Assembly: GCA_029747015.1 (NCBI GenBank)
Contig: JAKOGI010000436.1
Span: 103,501 to 167,500, forward strand
DNA: 64,000 nucleotides
Source: Carnegiea gigantea
Taxonomy: Eukaryota; Streptophyta; Magnoliopsida; Caryophyllales; Cactaceae
Reading direction: 5' to 3'
Shown in pieces: positions 1 to 11,364 of this stretch. The position numbers and the translations under genes are program-made. Numbering within the stretch: position 1 is the stretch's first letter; each line of letters begins with the position of its first letter. The notes under the pieces are model-generated. The model had not been told where the DNA came from. It saw only the letters and a list, made by a program, of their open reading frames with translations, and ran no database searches.

Positions 1-1107
1 ATTTTTCCTTCCAATAAGATTGACGACAGTCTTCTCTTTTTAATAGATATGTTAAAAATGTATCTTTGTACCAATTGTAATCTTCTAGGGTTGGACATTT
101 TAAATTTGTTAAAAGAATATCTGTTGCAACAGTAATATCTTTTGGACTTCCAAGAAAATTAGTAACTATTGTATAGATTAATGTTTCTATACTATCTAGT
201 TGTCCTTGAGAATTAGTATGAGTTCGGATTTTATTACGTTCTTCTTCTTAAATATAATTCTCCTATCAATTTTTGAGTATATCAGTGAATTCAGAGGTTA
301 ATAAATCAAAAACTTGTGAATCTGTTGCATGTTTAGTTGAATAGGCTGTATAAGCAATTAACATTCCTTGGAGTGTTATAAATATTTCATGGTCACTACG
401 ACCATCAATATTCCATTCATATATTGAATCACCAGCAAAGTTTTCAATAATTATTGTTTTAGCACTTTCAAGGTGAAGATCTGGAGGAGTTTGCTTGGAA
501 TAATATGGAATTTCTTTTTTATATATTTTATTAATGTTTTGAAACTCATCATCTGATATGGATAAATCATTTTCTAAAATATTAACTGTATTGTTAATCG
601 GGTTGTGGGTTGAAGTTTCTACTTCTTTTAATTTTTCATCAATCTTGAAAGTTAAAGGAGTACTAGTATCTGGGAGTTCTAATTTATTTGAACGTCTTAT
701 TTTGAATAAGGGTTTTGCAATATCATCTAAGAAGTTCGGCTTATCTTTTTTAGTATCATTAATATCTAAATTTTCTAATTTTTCAGTTAATGAATCAATT
801 TCTTGTTTTTTAACAATTGTTTCAACTTGAGTAGAGACCATATTGACTTGTTGAGACACTTGATTTGTATAATTATTTTGATGATATACTTTTTTAATAT
901 CACTTAAAATTACTTGACTATTTTCTGTATCATTTCCACCCATTTTGAATGGAATGGTTGGAATATTACCTTCGGGAGTTTTTAAAATAATCTCTTCTAA
1001 TGGAGGAATAAAGGAAGTAATTATTTGACCACTTTTGAGTGTCCATTTTTTAGCAAAATTAATATTAGTATTTATTTCTTTGACACAGAATGGGTCTGGA
1101 AGATTAT
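1..1107 (-). pseudogene. Capsid-domain fragment of pararetrovirus polyprotein (unit U1)
   Basis: This is the central capsid part of a caulimovirid polyprotein, read on the minus strand. It enters at the join near 1107 and runs off the window at position 1. The longest open piece is 266-943 (225 codons). It matches the capsid region of every other unit here, including the stretch SLTEKLENLDINDTKK and the motif YEWNIDGRSDHEIFITLQ. The piece closes at 266 because two adjacent Trp codons have become TGA and TAG; the same pair of changes occurs in U4, so the two are sister copies. The zinc knuckle lies beyond the window edge. Capsid function is inferred from its place upstream of the CCHC knuckle in other units. 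Confidence 0.8.
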
Positions 1108-1285
1108 TATCAGAGCCAAGTTAGTACCCTTAGTTAGTGTCTAGCCATTGCTAGCGTTGGTCAGCTGTTGGTCAGCCCCAGTAAATCCATTGATTAGTCG
1201 TGTGTTAGGTGGTCCCGGTGGAGTGGTCCCAGTGGTCCCGGTAGAATGTGCGTGACTCCTAACTAAGTGTTCAAACATAACTCAG
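1108..1285 (+). promoter_or_regulatory. Post-PBS leader with broken primer binding site and uORF (U2)
   Basis: The tRNA-Met primer site survives only as TATCAGAGCCAAG from 1108; its first bases were lost in the join to U1. Downstream are the GC-rich repeats seen in every copy (GTTGGTCAGC-like and GGTCCC-like). A six-codon uORF at 1246-1266 (MCVTPN, then stop) ends 19 bases before the main ATG at 1286. Confidence 0.75.
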
Positions 1286-1857
1286 ATGGCCTCTTGGGTT
1301 AGAAATCGTCTTAGTTTAAGTTGTAGTAAGAACTCAAATATGGTTAACAGTAGGGAAGTTAGTTGTCAAATTGTTGTGTCTAATTGGAAGATTCCTCACC
1401 AAATCATGGAAGAGCCTGATGATAGAGTACTAATAAGATTTAATTCAAGTCATGAACAAAGTCTATCTTCAAAATCTTTAGAAAATACAGATCTCCCTCG
1501 GGCTTCATATTCAATGCCCTCTAGGTCCTTTAATTATGATTATTTAAAAGATAATCAAGTTGAAAATACTCAAAAAATTTATTACAAAGCTCTAATAGTT
1601 GAGCCAATAGATAAAGCTACTTCATCCATAGGTTCCCCAACTTACTCAACCATGCAACCTCCATCATTTTCTTCAATTAATGTTATTACAAAACCCTTTG
1701 AAATCAATAAAGATTACTTACGTCAAAATTTCAATTCAATAGAAAATAAGGTCAAAAGAGAATGGTTCCTTTCACATTTTGATTTAAATGCTCAAGCATT
1801 CATTAGGCAAAAATGGTATTCATTCATGGAGAGACACTAAGTTAATGTTACTTTCTT
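1286..1857 (+). pseudogene. MP-less polyprotein N-terminus plus capsid start, truncated (U2)
   Basis: The ORF opens with MASWVRNRLSLS, the conserved N-terminus of all units. About 38 codons in, it passes straight to the capsid N-terminal region (HQIMEEPDDR), so the movement protein is absent as in A-type units. The reading frame is open to 1840, where CAC-CAA has become CAC-TAA after FMERH. Viral sequence continues to about 1857, where it meets the leader of U3 in inverted orientation. Only the 5' tip of the genome is preserved, so the type of its 3' end is unknown. Confidence 0.8.
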
Positions 1858-3173
1858 ATCGACCTAGGCGGGCAATAGTTAAGTCCTAGATGTGGATTAA
1901 TGCAGGGGAGCGGAGTAGCAAATTGATGTAATGCAGGGGAGCGGAGTAGCAAATTGATGTTATGCAAAGTATAATTTTGAAACGACAATTAAAACGAAAT
2001 TGGAAATAATGAAATTGAAATTAAAATAAACAGAGCAGATGAATGAAAACTTACTTTGATTTGAATTGATAAAACTTGATACAAGGCTTTGAATCAAAGC
2101 TTTTGGTGATGGAGTACAAGGAATATGGAGAAGGCTTTTAAGGGAAGGAGGAGGCTAGTAGCGATTATTTGCTACGTGAGTTGCATTCTGCCTAATACAA
2201 CGCTATGGAGTATCTATTTATAGAATACAATATAAAATTAAATGTGTACAAGTGGACGATAAAGATTGAATCTTGTGTTGATAACTTTTGCCCACAATCT
2301 TGAATTATTGCTGCTTCGTGTTGAACTTGGACTGGAACCACGTCAAAAGTGAAACAGTGCTAAGTAATAATGAACCTTGATTCTTGAATTATTGTCCTTT
2401 TTGAACAGTATTCTGATGAGCTGTCTTCTTGAACAGTATTCTTGAATAATTACTCTGATGAGCTGTCTTCTTGAACATTATTCTTGAATAATTATTCTGA
2501 TGAGCTATCGTCTTGAACAGTATTTAGATAAACTGTCGTGAACAGTACCCTTGAATAATTGTTCTAATGACTTGAACTGCTTATCGGGATGAGTCATTGC
2601 CTTTGATGTTGATATGATGATGAGTCATCGCCTTACATAATTACTTTTATATTGAGTCATTGCCTTTGATGTTGACATGATGATGAGTGATAGCCTTGCA
2701 TAATTACTTGCCATGTTGAGTCATTGCCTGTCTTGATGAGTCATTATCTTGATAAGACATGATTGAATTGAGTGTTGACACATTGAATTGCCTTATTGTT
2801 AGACATCAATTTTGACTCGATCTTCTTGAATATTGAAATTATGTGGATATTGAATTGCATCATTAACTAGTCTTCTTTGGACATCTTATTCATTGAATTA
2901 TTCTTTGATTTTTGGAATTGAACTTGGCAACGTGGACATTGATCTGGACTTCTGAACTTGGATATTGCTGCCTCGAATTGCTGGCTTGAATGATCATGGG
3001 AGATCCCCCCTTGGGGCCTTGAGATTGGGTGGTATGGAAAAGGATGGAATCCTGCAAAAGAAAAACTGCGTAAAGAGATAATGGCCCTTACTTTTGCCAA
3101 AGGTCAAGACCTTTGCGGGCTCTTTTCTTTTTCTTTTTTTTTGAATAACGACTAGGAGTAATAGAAAATCTAC
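1858..3173 (-). promoter_or_regulatory. 3' noncoding region, promoter and leader (U3)
   Basis: On the minus strand, after the coding end, come an imperfect hairpin around 3150-3174, a homopolymer-rich stretch, and the CAAAGGTC/GACCTTTG inverted repeat near 3095-3115. Next are the TGACTCA-rich block (about 2750-2590) and ACTGTTC/ATTATTCAAG repeats (about 2580-2390). The TATA box TATAAATA is at 2222-2215 and a four-codon uORF (MQLT, stop) at 2186-2172. The transcribed leader ends at the inverted join at 1858. Confidence 0.75.
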
Positions 3174-3423
3174 TCAATAGTCATAAGGATCTTGAGCACA
3201 AAGACCACCCTAGGGGTCATAATCTGAGTAAATTGAGGATGAATCTGATGAGGTAGCCTTGGATATCAATAATTGTTTTTGTGGTTTGAGTAATGTGATC
3301 TCTTTCTTGAGCAACTGGAGTGTATCAAGTGCATTAGGTGAGGTAGTTTTGGAGATGAACCATAATTGGTTTTGTTTTTGGAGTAATTGGAGTTTATTGA
3401 GGAGGTTAACTGGATTTCTAGAG
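3174..3423 (-). other. Conserved 3' short reading frame after RNase H (U3)
   Basis: Downstream of RNase H, in a different frame, is a leucine- and glutamine-rich open stretch ending in the tail DPYDY and a stop at 3174-3176. The same C-terminal tail recurs at the 3' end of A- and B-type units. I see no ATG in frame, so expression would need frameshifting or another unusual mode. It may simply be a shared 3' sequence. Confidence 0.4.
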
Positions 3424-5560
3424 TTAATGATGGGATCCTTATAAAAATTCTCGTGTTAAAAAATTGGGTAAAGAGTTGTCTTTGCATTGAATAAAGTCAA
3501 TGTCAAAATCAAATGCAGATAGAATAGCTTGCCAGCGAGCAAATATTTGTTTAGAAACAATATTTTGAACATCCTTTTGAAGAATTTCTTTTGCAGATTT
3601 GCAATCTATGCGAAGAAGAAATTTTTTATTAAACAAATCATCTTGAAATTTAGAAATACATAAAACGATTGATAAAATTTCCTTTTTAATTGTTGAATAA
3701 TTTTTTTAGTTTCATTCTAAATGCTGGAATGGTGACGGACTATTTGTTTGACAGAATCAGAGGAGAGTTTCTTTTGTTTAAGGATACCACCGTAACCTAG
3801 TTCTGATGCATCGGTTTGGACTATCATAAATGCATTTGGGTGCGGTATTCCTAGACATGGTAAGGCTTTGACCTTTTGCTTGAGTATTCTGACAATATTA
3901 GTATGTTCTTCAGACCAATGAGGAGAATTTTTGCATAATCGTTTATAGAGGGGTTCACAGAACTTTCTTAGATTTGGGAAAAAATCAGATACATAATTAA
4001 GACAACCCAAAAATCGTTGTAATTGATTTTTATCTTTGATTTCATCAGGAAATTTATCCGCAAATTCAATGGCTCTAGCAATTAGGCATATAGCGCCTTA
4101 GTAGATATTATGTCCTAAAAATCTAATTTTGGTTTGGCATAATTTCATTTTAGGTGCAGATATAACTAATTCGTTTTTCTTGATAACATGTAAAAAGGTA
4201 TGAAGATGTTTAAAGTGTTGGTCAATATTATTTGAATAGACAAGGACATCATCTATATAAACTATTGTGAAATGAGTGTAAGGATTGAAAATATCATTCA
4301 TAATGTTTTGAAGTTCTGAAGGTGCATTTTTTAATCCAAAAGGCATAACATTCTACTCATAATGTCCAAATGGAACTATAAATGCTGTCTTATATCTGTC
4401 TTCTTCTTTAATTTGAATTTGCCAAAAACTACTTTTCATATCGAATTTTGAGAATATTTTTGCATCATACAAGCGATTGAGTAGACCATGTTTATTAGGA
4501 ATTGGATATCTTATCCATTGCAATACTTTGTTTAATGGTTTATAATTAATAACTAAACAAGGGACGTCGCGTTCCTTTTCAGGTTGATTATTAACATAAA
4601 ATGCTGCACAGCTGTAAGGAGATTTAGATGGTCTAATTAATCCTTTTTTTAATAATGTTTCTATTTCTCTTTTACAAAATTCAAGGAGTTCTTTATTCAT
4701 CTGAATAGGTCTAGCTTTGGTTGGAATATTTTTTTTTGGAGAAATCTTTTTCATAAGGAAGTGATATTATATGCTTTTTTCTTTGCCAAAATGCATTGGG
4801 AAGATCAGAGCATACTTTATTCTTAAACAATATTTGTAGTTCAGGTATCTTCTTTTGGATAGAGGGTTGTTGTAACCTTTCTTCAATTTTTTTATAAACA
4901 ATTTCGTTTTGTAAAAAATGAATATCTTTTTTCTTTTCATGAAAAAGATTAATTTGTTTTAATATTGGGGAACTATGTAATAAAGATAAATCTTTTTGAT
5001 AAACAGGAGTAACAAATTTGAATGATATTGTAGTTTCCATGATTTTCGTATGTACACCGATTTGATCTACTTTAAATGGATATATTTGAGTAATAAAAGG
5101 TGTTCCAAAAATAACTTCTTGACCTGAATCTCGTACTAAAATAAATGAGTTTTTGAAACAATATACTTGATTGCAAATATAAGCATTTGATAATTTATAC
5201 TTAATTTGTAATGTCATACCGTTAGCACTATGGAGTCATTCTTTTGTCTTTTCATAATATATTGAGGGAATTAATCCTTCCTGTATACAATTTTGATCTG
5301 CACCACTATCTAAGAGTGCAATAGTATTGAATTCAAAACTATCCTTAATTTTAGGAGTAATATGAATATACCATTTTTGAAAATTTATTTGATTAATAGT
5401 TGAAACAAATTGTTGATCAGCAGGAGTATCTTCTGTTTGAATGTTTGACGAAGAAGGTCTGTTTTCTATTAGTGTTAATCTTGTTTCTAATTCAAGATCT
5501 TTTGTCTGTAATGAATATAAATCTTTCTGTAAATTTTTAATTTGTTCTTTTAATATTAAC
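3424..5560 (-). pseudogene. Protease, reverse transcriptase and RNase H region (U3)
   Basis: This is the C-terminal half of the A-type polyprotein. The aspartic protease DSGAD has its Asp codon at 5308-5310. RT shows the QMNKELLEFCKREIETLLKKG entry region, then SKFDMKSSFWQIQIKEEDRY, MPFGLKNAPSE and the catalytic YIDD at 4248-4259. RNase H shows IVQTDASELGYGGILKQ and the downstream RIDCKSAKEIL. Breaks include a CAA-to-TAA stop at 3439 and several frame changes (about 3650, 4350, 4750 and 5220). The enzyme would copy the pregenomic RNA into DNA from the tRNA-Met primer. This copy cannot make a complete product. Confidence 0.88.
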
Positions 5561-8107
5561 TGCCTTTAAAATATTTGGAATCTCACATGTTTCAAATATT
5601 TTATTGATACTTACCTTATGAGAGGGTTTCAAAGAATCTTCTTTTATTAATATACTCTTGAGTTTTTGTAAATACTCTTTTCGTAATTCGGTATCTTGAA
5701 TTTGTTCAATTAAATCTAATAAAAATTCTTTTTCATTATTATTAGTAGTTATAACATTAATACACTTATAGCATAATCTTGAAGACTCATTACCTGATGA
5801 ATATTCGCTTGAATTACTTTCTAATTTATTAACATTATTGTCTTCATAATCAGAGGAGAATGATGGATTTTCTGATTGAATAGGCACATCTTTGAGTTCA
5901 AATAATGCAATTAATTTCTCTTGATTATCTGGATATTCGGCGTAGATTTCATTGAGTTTCTTTTTAACTTTACAATCTTTTTGCATAGTGACCTAATTTA
6001 CCACATTTATAACAAGTATTAGTATTATCGACTTTCTTTTTTAGAGTAGTCTTTTTAGGACATAAATTTTTGTAAATTGGCTTTCTTGTAGTATATTGTT
6101 TCTTCTTATTAATTTGAGTATTTCTTCGTTTCTTGACAGATGGAGCTTCTAACTTTGGAAGATAAAATGCTTCACAAAAAGAACCTAATTCTTTTCATTT
6201 AGCAGCTTTGTCTGTTGAATATCTCGCTTGTAGTTTTAATTCATTACATAATGAAATTTCTTCTTTTTTAATAAAACTTAATAATTGACCAAATGTAATT
6301 TGTTCGAATGGAATTGGTCCTTTACCAATGACTTCACTTAATTTATTGCTTATTCTTTGAGAAAATAAAGATGGTAATCTCGAAATAAATTTTGCTTTCC
6401 AATAAGGTTGACGACAGTTTTCTCTTTTTAATAGATACGTTAAAAATATAGCTTTGTACCAATTGTAATCTTCTAGGGTTGGACATTTTAAATTTGTTAA
6501 AAGAATATCTGTTGCAGTAGTAATATCTTTTGGACTTCCAAGAAAATTACTAACTATTGTATAAATTAATGTTTCTACATTATCTAGTTGTCCTTGAGAA
6601 TTAGTATGAGTTCTGATTTTATTACATTCTTCTTGAATATAATTCTCCCCCCTAATTTTTAAGTATACCAGTGAATCCAGAGGTTAATAAATCAAAAGCT
6701 TGTCAATCTGCTGCATGTTTAGTTGAATAGGCTGTACAAGTAATTAACATTCTTTGGAGTATTATAAATATTTCATGGTCACTACGACCATCAATATTAC
6801 ATTCATATATTGAATCACCAGCAAAGTTTTCAGTAATTATTGTTTTAGCACTTTCAAGGTGAAGATCTGGAGGGGTTTGCTTGGAATAATATGGAATTTC
6901 CTTTTTTATATATTTTATTAATATTTTGAAACTCATCATCTGATAGGGATAAATCTTTTTCTAAAATATTAACTGTATTGTTAATTGGATTGTGGGTTGA
7001 AGTTTCCGCTTCTTTTAGTTTTTCATCAATCTTGGAAATTAAAGAAGTGCTAGTATCTGGGAGTTCTAATTTATTTGAACGTCTTATTTTGAATAAGAGT
7101 TTTGCAATATCATTTAAAAAGTTTGGTTTATCCTTTTTAGAGCCATTAATGTCTAAATTTTCTAATTTTTCAGTTAATGAATCAATTTCTTATTTTTTAA
7201 CAATTGCTTCAACTTGAGTAGAGACCATATTAACTTGTTGAGGCACTGTATGTAATACTTGATTTGTATAATTATTTTGATGATATATCTTTTTAATATT
7301 ACTTTGAATTACTTGACTATTTTCTGTATCATTTCTACCTATTTTGAATGGAGTGGCTGGAATATTACCTACAAGAGTTTTTAAAATAATTTCTTCTAAT
7401 GGAGGAATAAAGGAAGTAATTATTTAACCATTTTTTAGTGTCCATTTTTTAGCAAAATTAATATTAGTATTTATTTCTTTGACTTGGAATGGGTCTGAAA
7501 GATTATTATCAGAGGCAAACATAGCTCACCAATTAAAGAAAGTAACACTGACTTGGTGTCTTTCCATGAATGAATACCATTTTTGCCTAATGAATGCTTG
7601 AGCATTTAAATCAAAGTGTGAAAGGAACCATTCTCTTTTGACCTTATTCTCTATTGAATTGAAATTTTGATGTAAGTAATCTTTGTTGATTTCAAAGAGT
7701 TTTGAAATAACATTAATTGAAGAAAATGATGGAGGTTACATGGTTGAACATGTTGGGGAACCTATGGATGAAGTAGCTTCATTTATTGGCTCAGCTATTG
7801 GAGTTTTGTAATAAATTTTTTGAGTATCTTCAACTTTATTATTGTTTAAATAATCATAATTAGTAGACCTAGAAGGCATTGAATATGAAGTTCGAGGGAG
7901 TTCTATATTTTCTAAGGATTTTGAAGATAGACTACATTCTTTACTTGAATTAAATCTTATTAGTATTTTACCATTAGGCTCTTCTATTATTCGTTTAGGA
8001 ATTTTCCAATTAACTACATCAATTTGACAACTAACTTCCCTACTGTTAACCAAATTTAAGTTCTTACTATTACCTAAACTAAGACGATCTCTAACCCAAG
8101 AGGCCAT
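5561..8107 (-). pseudogene. MP-less capsid polyprotein region (U3)
   Basis: The start codon is at 8107 (MASWVRDRLSLG). After about 38 residues the sequence passes directly into capsid at KRIIEEPNGKILIRF, so the roughly 220-residue movement protein found in B-type units is missing. The capsid domain follows, then the basic stretch and the CCHC knuckle at about 6016-5973. There an extra base after the His part shifts the frame before the last Cys. Other stops and shifts occur across 6000-7740. The downstream acidic Ser-rich segment and a second Cys pair are seen near 5760-5860. The capsid assignment rests on position and knuckle. Confidence 0.82.
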
Positions 8108-8370
8108 ATGAGTTGCGTTTGAATACTTAGCTAGGACTTATGCACATTCTACCGGGACCACTGGGACCATCCCACCGGGACCATCTAACATACGGCTGAC
8201 CAACGGACTTAGTGGGACTGACCAACAGCTGGCCAACGCTAGCAATGGCTGGACACTAACTAAGGGTACTAACTTGACTCTGATACCAGTTTAGCAGGAT
8301 CGACCTAGGTGGGCAATAGTTGAGGCCTAGATGTGGATTAATGCAGGGGAGCGGAGTAGCAAATTGATGT
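8108..8370 (-). promoter_or_regulatory. Primer binding site and post-PBS leader (U3)
   Basis: On the minus strand the PBS reads TGGTATCAGAGTCAAG at 8290-8275, one base off the usual copy. A uORF (MCISPS, stop) lies at 8147-8127, 19 bases before the polyprotein ATG. Positions 8291-8370 are leader from the preceding genome turn, cut at the join to U4. Confidence 0.8.
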
Positions 8371-9700
8371 ATTAACCTCTGGATTCACGAGTATATTCAA
8401 AAATTGATAGGAGAATTATATTCAAGAAGAGGAACGTAATAAAATTCGAACTCATACTAATTCTCAAGGACAACTAGATAATATAGAAACATTAATTTAT
8501 ACAATAGTTACTAATTTTTTTGGAAGTCCAAAAGATATTACTGCTGCAACAGATTTTTTTTTTAACAAATTTAAAATGTCCAACCCTCGAAGATTACAAT
8601 TGGTACAAAGATATATTTTTAACATATCTATTAAAAAGAGAAGACTGTCGTCAACCTTATTGGAAAGAAAATTTTATTTCAGGATTGGCATCTTTATTTT
8701 CTCAAAGAATATTCAATAAATTAAGTGAACTCATCGGTAAAGGCCCAATTCCATTCGAACAAATCACATTTGGTCAATTATTAAGTTTCATTAAAAAAGA
8801 AGGAATTTCATTATGTAATGAATTAAAACTACAAGCAAGATATTCAACAGATAAAGCTGCTAAATGAAAAGAATTAGGTTCTTTTTGTGAAGCATTTTGC
8901 CTTTCAAAGTTAGACGCTCCATCTGTCAAAAAACGAAGAAATACTCAAATTAGTAAGAAGAAACAATATACTACAAGAAAGCCAAATTACAAAAATTTAA
9001 GTCCTAAAAAGACTACTCCATAAAAGAAAGTCGATAATACTAATACTTGTTATACATGCGGTAAATTAGGTCACTATACAAAAAATTGTAAAGTCAAAAA
9101 GAAACTCAATGAAATATGTGCCGAATATCCGGACATTCAAAAGAAATTAATTGCATTATTTGAACTCAAAGATACGCCTACTCAATCAGAAAATTTATCG
9201 TCCTCCTCTGATTATGAAGACAATAATGTCAATGAATTAGAAAGTAATTCAAGTGAATATTCATCAAGTAATGAGTCCTCAAGATTATGCCATAAGTGTA
9301 TTAATGTTATAACTACTAGTAATAATGAAAAAGAATTTTTATTAGATTTAATTGAGCAAATTCAAGATACAGAATTAAGAAAAGAGTATTTATAAAAACT
9401 CAAGAGTATATTAATAAAAGAAGATTCTTTAAAACCCCATCAGAAGGTAAGTATCAATAAAATATTTGAAACGCGTGAGATTCCAAATATTTTAAAGGCA
9501 GTTAATATTCAAGACTTGAAAAACGAGGTTAATATATTAAAAGAACTAATTAAAAATTTATAGAAAGATTTATGTTCATTACAGACAAAAGATCTTAAAT
9601 TAAAAACAAGATTAACATTAATAGAAAATAGATCTTCTTCCTCAAACATTCAAATAGAAGATACTCCTACTGATCAACAATTTGTTTCAACTATTAATCA
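8371..9700 (+). pseudogene. Capsid C-terminal region with intact CCHC knuckle (U4)
   Basis: This is the C-terminal part of the capsid. It starts mid-domain and soon meets the TGA-TAG double stop (about 8434-8439) shared with U1. The stretch 8520-8867 is open and contains KCPTLEDYNWYKDIFLTYLL and FEQITFGQLLSFIKKEGISL. The nucleic-acid-binding knuckle C-x2-C-x4-H-x4-C is intact at 9048-9089 (CYTCGKLGHYTKNC), one of only two fully intact knuckles in the window. The downstream Ser- and acid-rich linker leads to a coiled-coil-like stretch and the protease. Stops near 8865 and 9021 break the frame. Confidence 0.82.
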
Positions 9701-10436
9701 AATAAATTTTCAAAAATGGTATGTTCATATTACTCTTAAAATTAAAGACAGTTTTGAATTCAATACTATTGCACTCTTAGATAGTAGTGCAGATCAAAAT
9801 TGTATACAAGAAGGATTAATTCCCTCAATATATTATAAAAAGACAAAAGAACGACTCCATAGTACTAATGGCATGGCATTATAAATTAAGTATAAATTAT
9901 CAAATGCTTACATCTGCAATCAGGGATATTGTTTGAAAAACTTATTTATTTTAGTACAAGATTTAGGTCCAGAAGTTATTCTTCGAGCTCCTTTTATTAC
10001 TCAAATCTATCTATTTAAAGTAGATCAAATTGGTGTGCATACAGAAATTATGGGAACTACAATATTGTTCACATTTGTTACCCCTGTTTATCAAGAAGAT
10101 TTAACTTTATTACAAAACACCTCAATATCAAGACAAATCAATGTAATTGAATGTAATAATCCAAAAAATTGGTATAAATTAGAGAAACTTGAACTCATGA
10201 AACGACTCGATAACGATCAAAACGAATTACAAGAAATTAATCAACAACTAGAAGAATTAAGCATTGGCCTACGCAATCATGTTGCATCAACAAAGTTCAA
10301 TGAATTTTATACAAAATGGTTGCATAATTATTATCAATTAGTGTGCCAGCATCGTGATCTAGAAAAGACCATAGAATATTGGAAAACTAATCTTAGAATA
10401 CTCAATACCTGCATAGGCCAATATCAAATCATATAG
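9701..10436 (+). pseudogene. Protease plus B-type C-terminal tail (U4)
   Basis: The aspartic protease is recognisable, but the catalytic motif reads DSSAD (Asp codon 9780-9782) instead of DSGAD, and a stop precedes 9933. The open stretch 9933-10436 covers the end of the protease domain. It then leaves the A-type sequence just after the segment SRQIN and continues into about 100 residues of a charged, probably helical or coiled-coil tail (MKRLDNDQNELQEINQQLEE) that ends at a TAG. RT and RNase H are absent. The tail marks B-type units; I do not recognise its family. Confidence 0.8.
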
Positions 10437-10450
10437 CCTCAACCCATTCA

Positions 10451-11266
10451 ATGCAAAGTAAAATATTTTCACAAACTATCTTCAAAAGTTTTGAAACAAA
10501 AAAGTTTACTACGAATTTTTCCCTTTCTGACAACAACCATAATTTATTTTTAGTTATCAACCATTCAAACTTCATCATGAATACTCAAACCCATCCTACC
10601 TATGCAAATTCTGTTCCAAGTCAATTCCAAATTTCACATACTGAAGAACTTCCTCAGACCTCGATTCAACATCCTTCATCTTCTACTCAAATGCCTTCTT
10701 CTGAATTATCAGAACATTTCTATACAAGTCTCACCATGAACGACAACAACCAAAACTCACAAGTATTCAATGGCTCCAATTTCATACAAGTAACAAATTT
10801 TCCACATGAACCGCTCCTATTCTATCGTCGTGACCATGAACTCTACTATACATTGTTCTATGGGCCACGATACAATGAAAATGCTATCTTCATTGATTAT
10901 CAAGAATGGTACAATTCCTCTAAAGTATCATTTTACAGTTATCTCAAACTTATCAAAACTTATCAAACCCTTGTTCAAGATGTTAACAATCATCTGGTTC
11001 TTATCATTATGCCCACTAGGTATATTAATTATTTCAAATGGTTCCACAGACAGCTTGAATATTGGACAGCTTTTAAACCTCATATTTTCAAATTTATGTC
11101 AGAAGTATTCCCCAATGTTCACATTTGTCTAGTTGATCAAAGTCATACTAAAATCCTCATACCATTACAGTATCCATTCCAAATCGATGCTTTCTGTCTT
11201 GTTCACACAAAATATGGCCTACGTTGCAAATTTCTATAAGATGATTACTTCCATTTTCATTACTAA
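10451..11266 (+). pseudogene. ORF-X, B-type second ORF of unknown function (U4)
   Basis: It starts with an ATG 14 bases after the preceding stop, the same spacing as in all B-type ends. The frame is open for 262 codons and ends at 11237-11239, where a CAA has become TAA; the family stop is at 11264-11266. The N-terminal third is polar and Ser/Thr/Gln-rich. The C-terminal two thirds are rich in Tyr, Phe and His, with motifs YYTLFYGPRYNENAIFI, YQEWYNSS and INYFKWFHRQLEYW. I see no signal peptide, membrane span, nucleotide-binding motif or known domain. It replaces RT-RNase H in B-type units. Confidence 0.8.
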
Positions 11267-11364
11267 TCCCCATCTACTACAAATCAAATTCATTCTCATC
11301 CTCAGCTCATTCAAATTATGACCCCTGTAGTGGTCCTTATGCTCAAGATCCTTATGACTATTGA
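11267..11364 (+). other. Conserved 3' short reading frame (U4)
   Basis: In the frame -1 to ORF-X an open stretch reads through a Ser-rich segment and ends in YAQDPYDY then TGA at 11362-11364. The ending matches the one downstream of RNase H in A-type units, and marks where the two component types become alike again. It has no in-frame ATG. Confidence 0.4.

Larger units (their letters stand above)
1858..8370 (-). mobile_element. U3: near-complete A-type endogenous pararetrovirus unit
   Basis: Read from right to left the unit runs: a short leader piece (8370-8291), PBS (8290-8275), start codon (8107), capsid, protease, RT, RNase H (stop 3424), 3' region, TATA box (2222-2215), and leader back to about 25 bases short of the next PBS (1858). 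That is one turn of a circular genome of roughly 6.45 kb. It has no movement protein and no ORF-X. Confidence 0.85.

Noticed and set aside
558..830. Hydrophobic plus-strand ORF (MDKSFSKILTVLLIGLWVE) repeated opposite the capsid in many units
   Set aside because: It is the antisense of the conserved SLTEKLENLDIND capsid segment. It recurs only because the capsid recurs, and has no promoter or start context of its own.
2867..3100. Recurring 77-106 codon frame in the 3' region (KVRAIISLRSFSF, DQCPRCQVQF)
   Set aside because: The apparent starts are TTG or ATA codons, not ATG; the frame shifts between units by small indels, and it lies between the coding end and the promoter. Treated as noncoding.
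4098..4346. RT as a Ty3/gypsy element inserted into the virus
   Set aside because: RT lies in order after CP and PR of the same polyprotein and before the shared viral 3' end; there is no integrase or LTR. Caulimovirid and Ty3/gypsy RTs are related, which explains the resemblance.
10806..11132. Second-frame ORF inside ORF-X (NRSYSIVVTMNSTIH)
   Set aside because: Overlaps the better-supported ORF-X in another frame with no consistent start. Open only because of low stop density in that frame.
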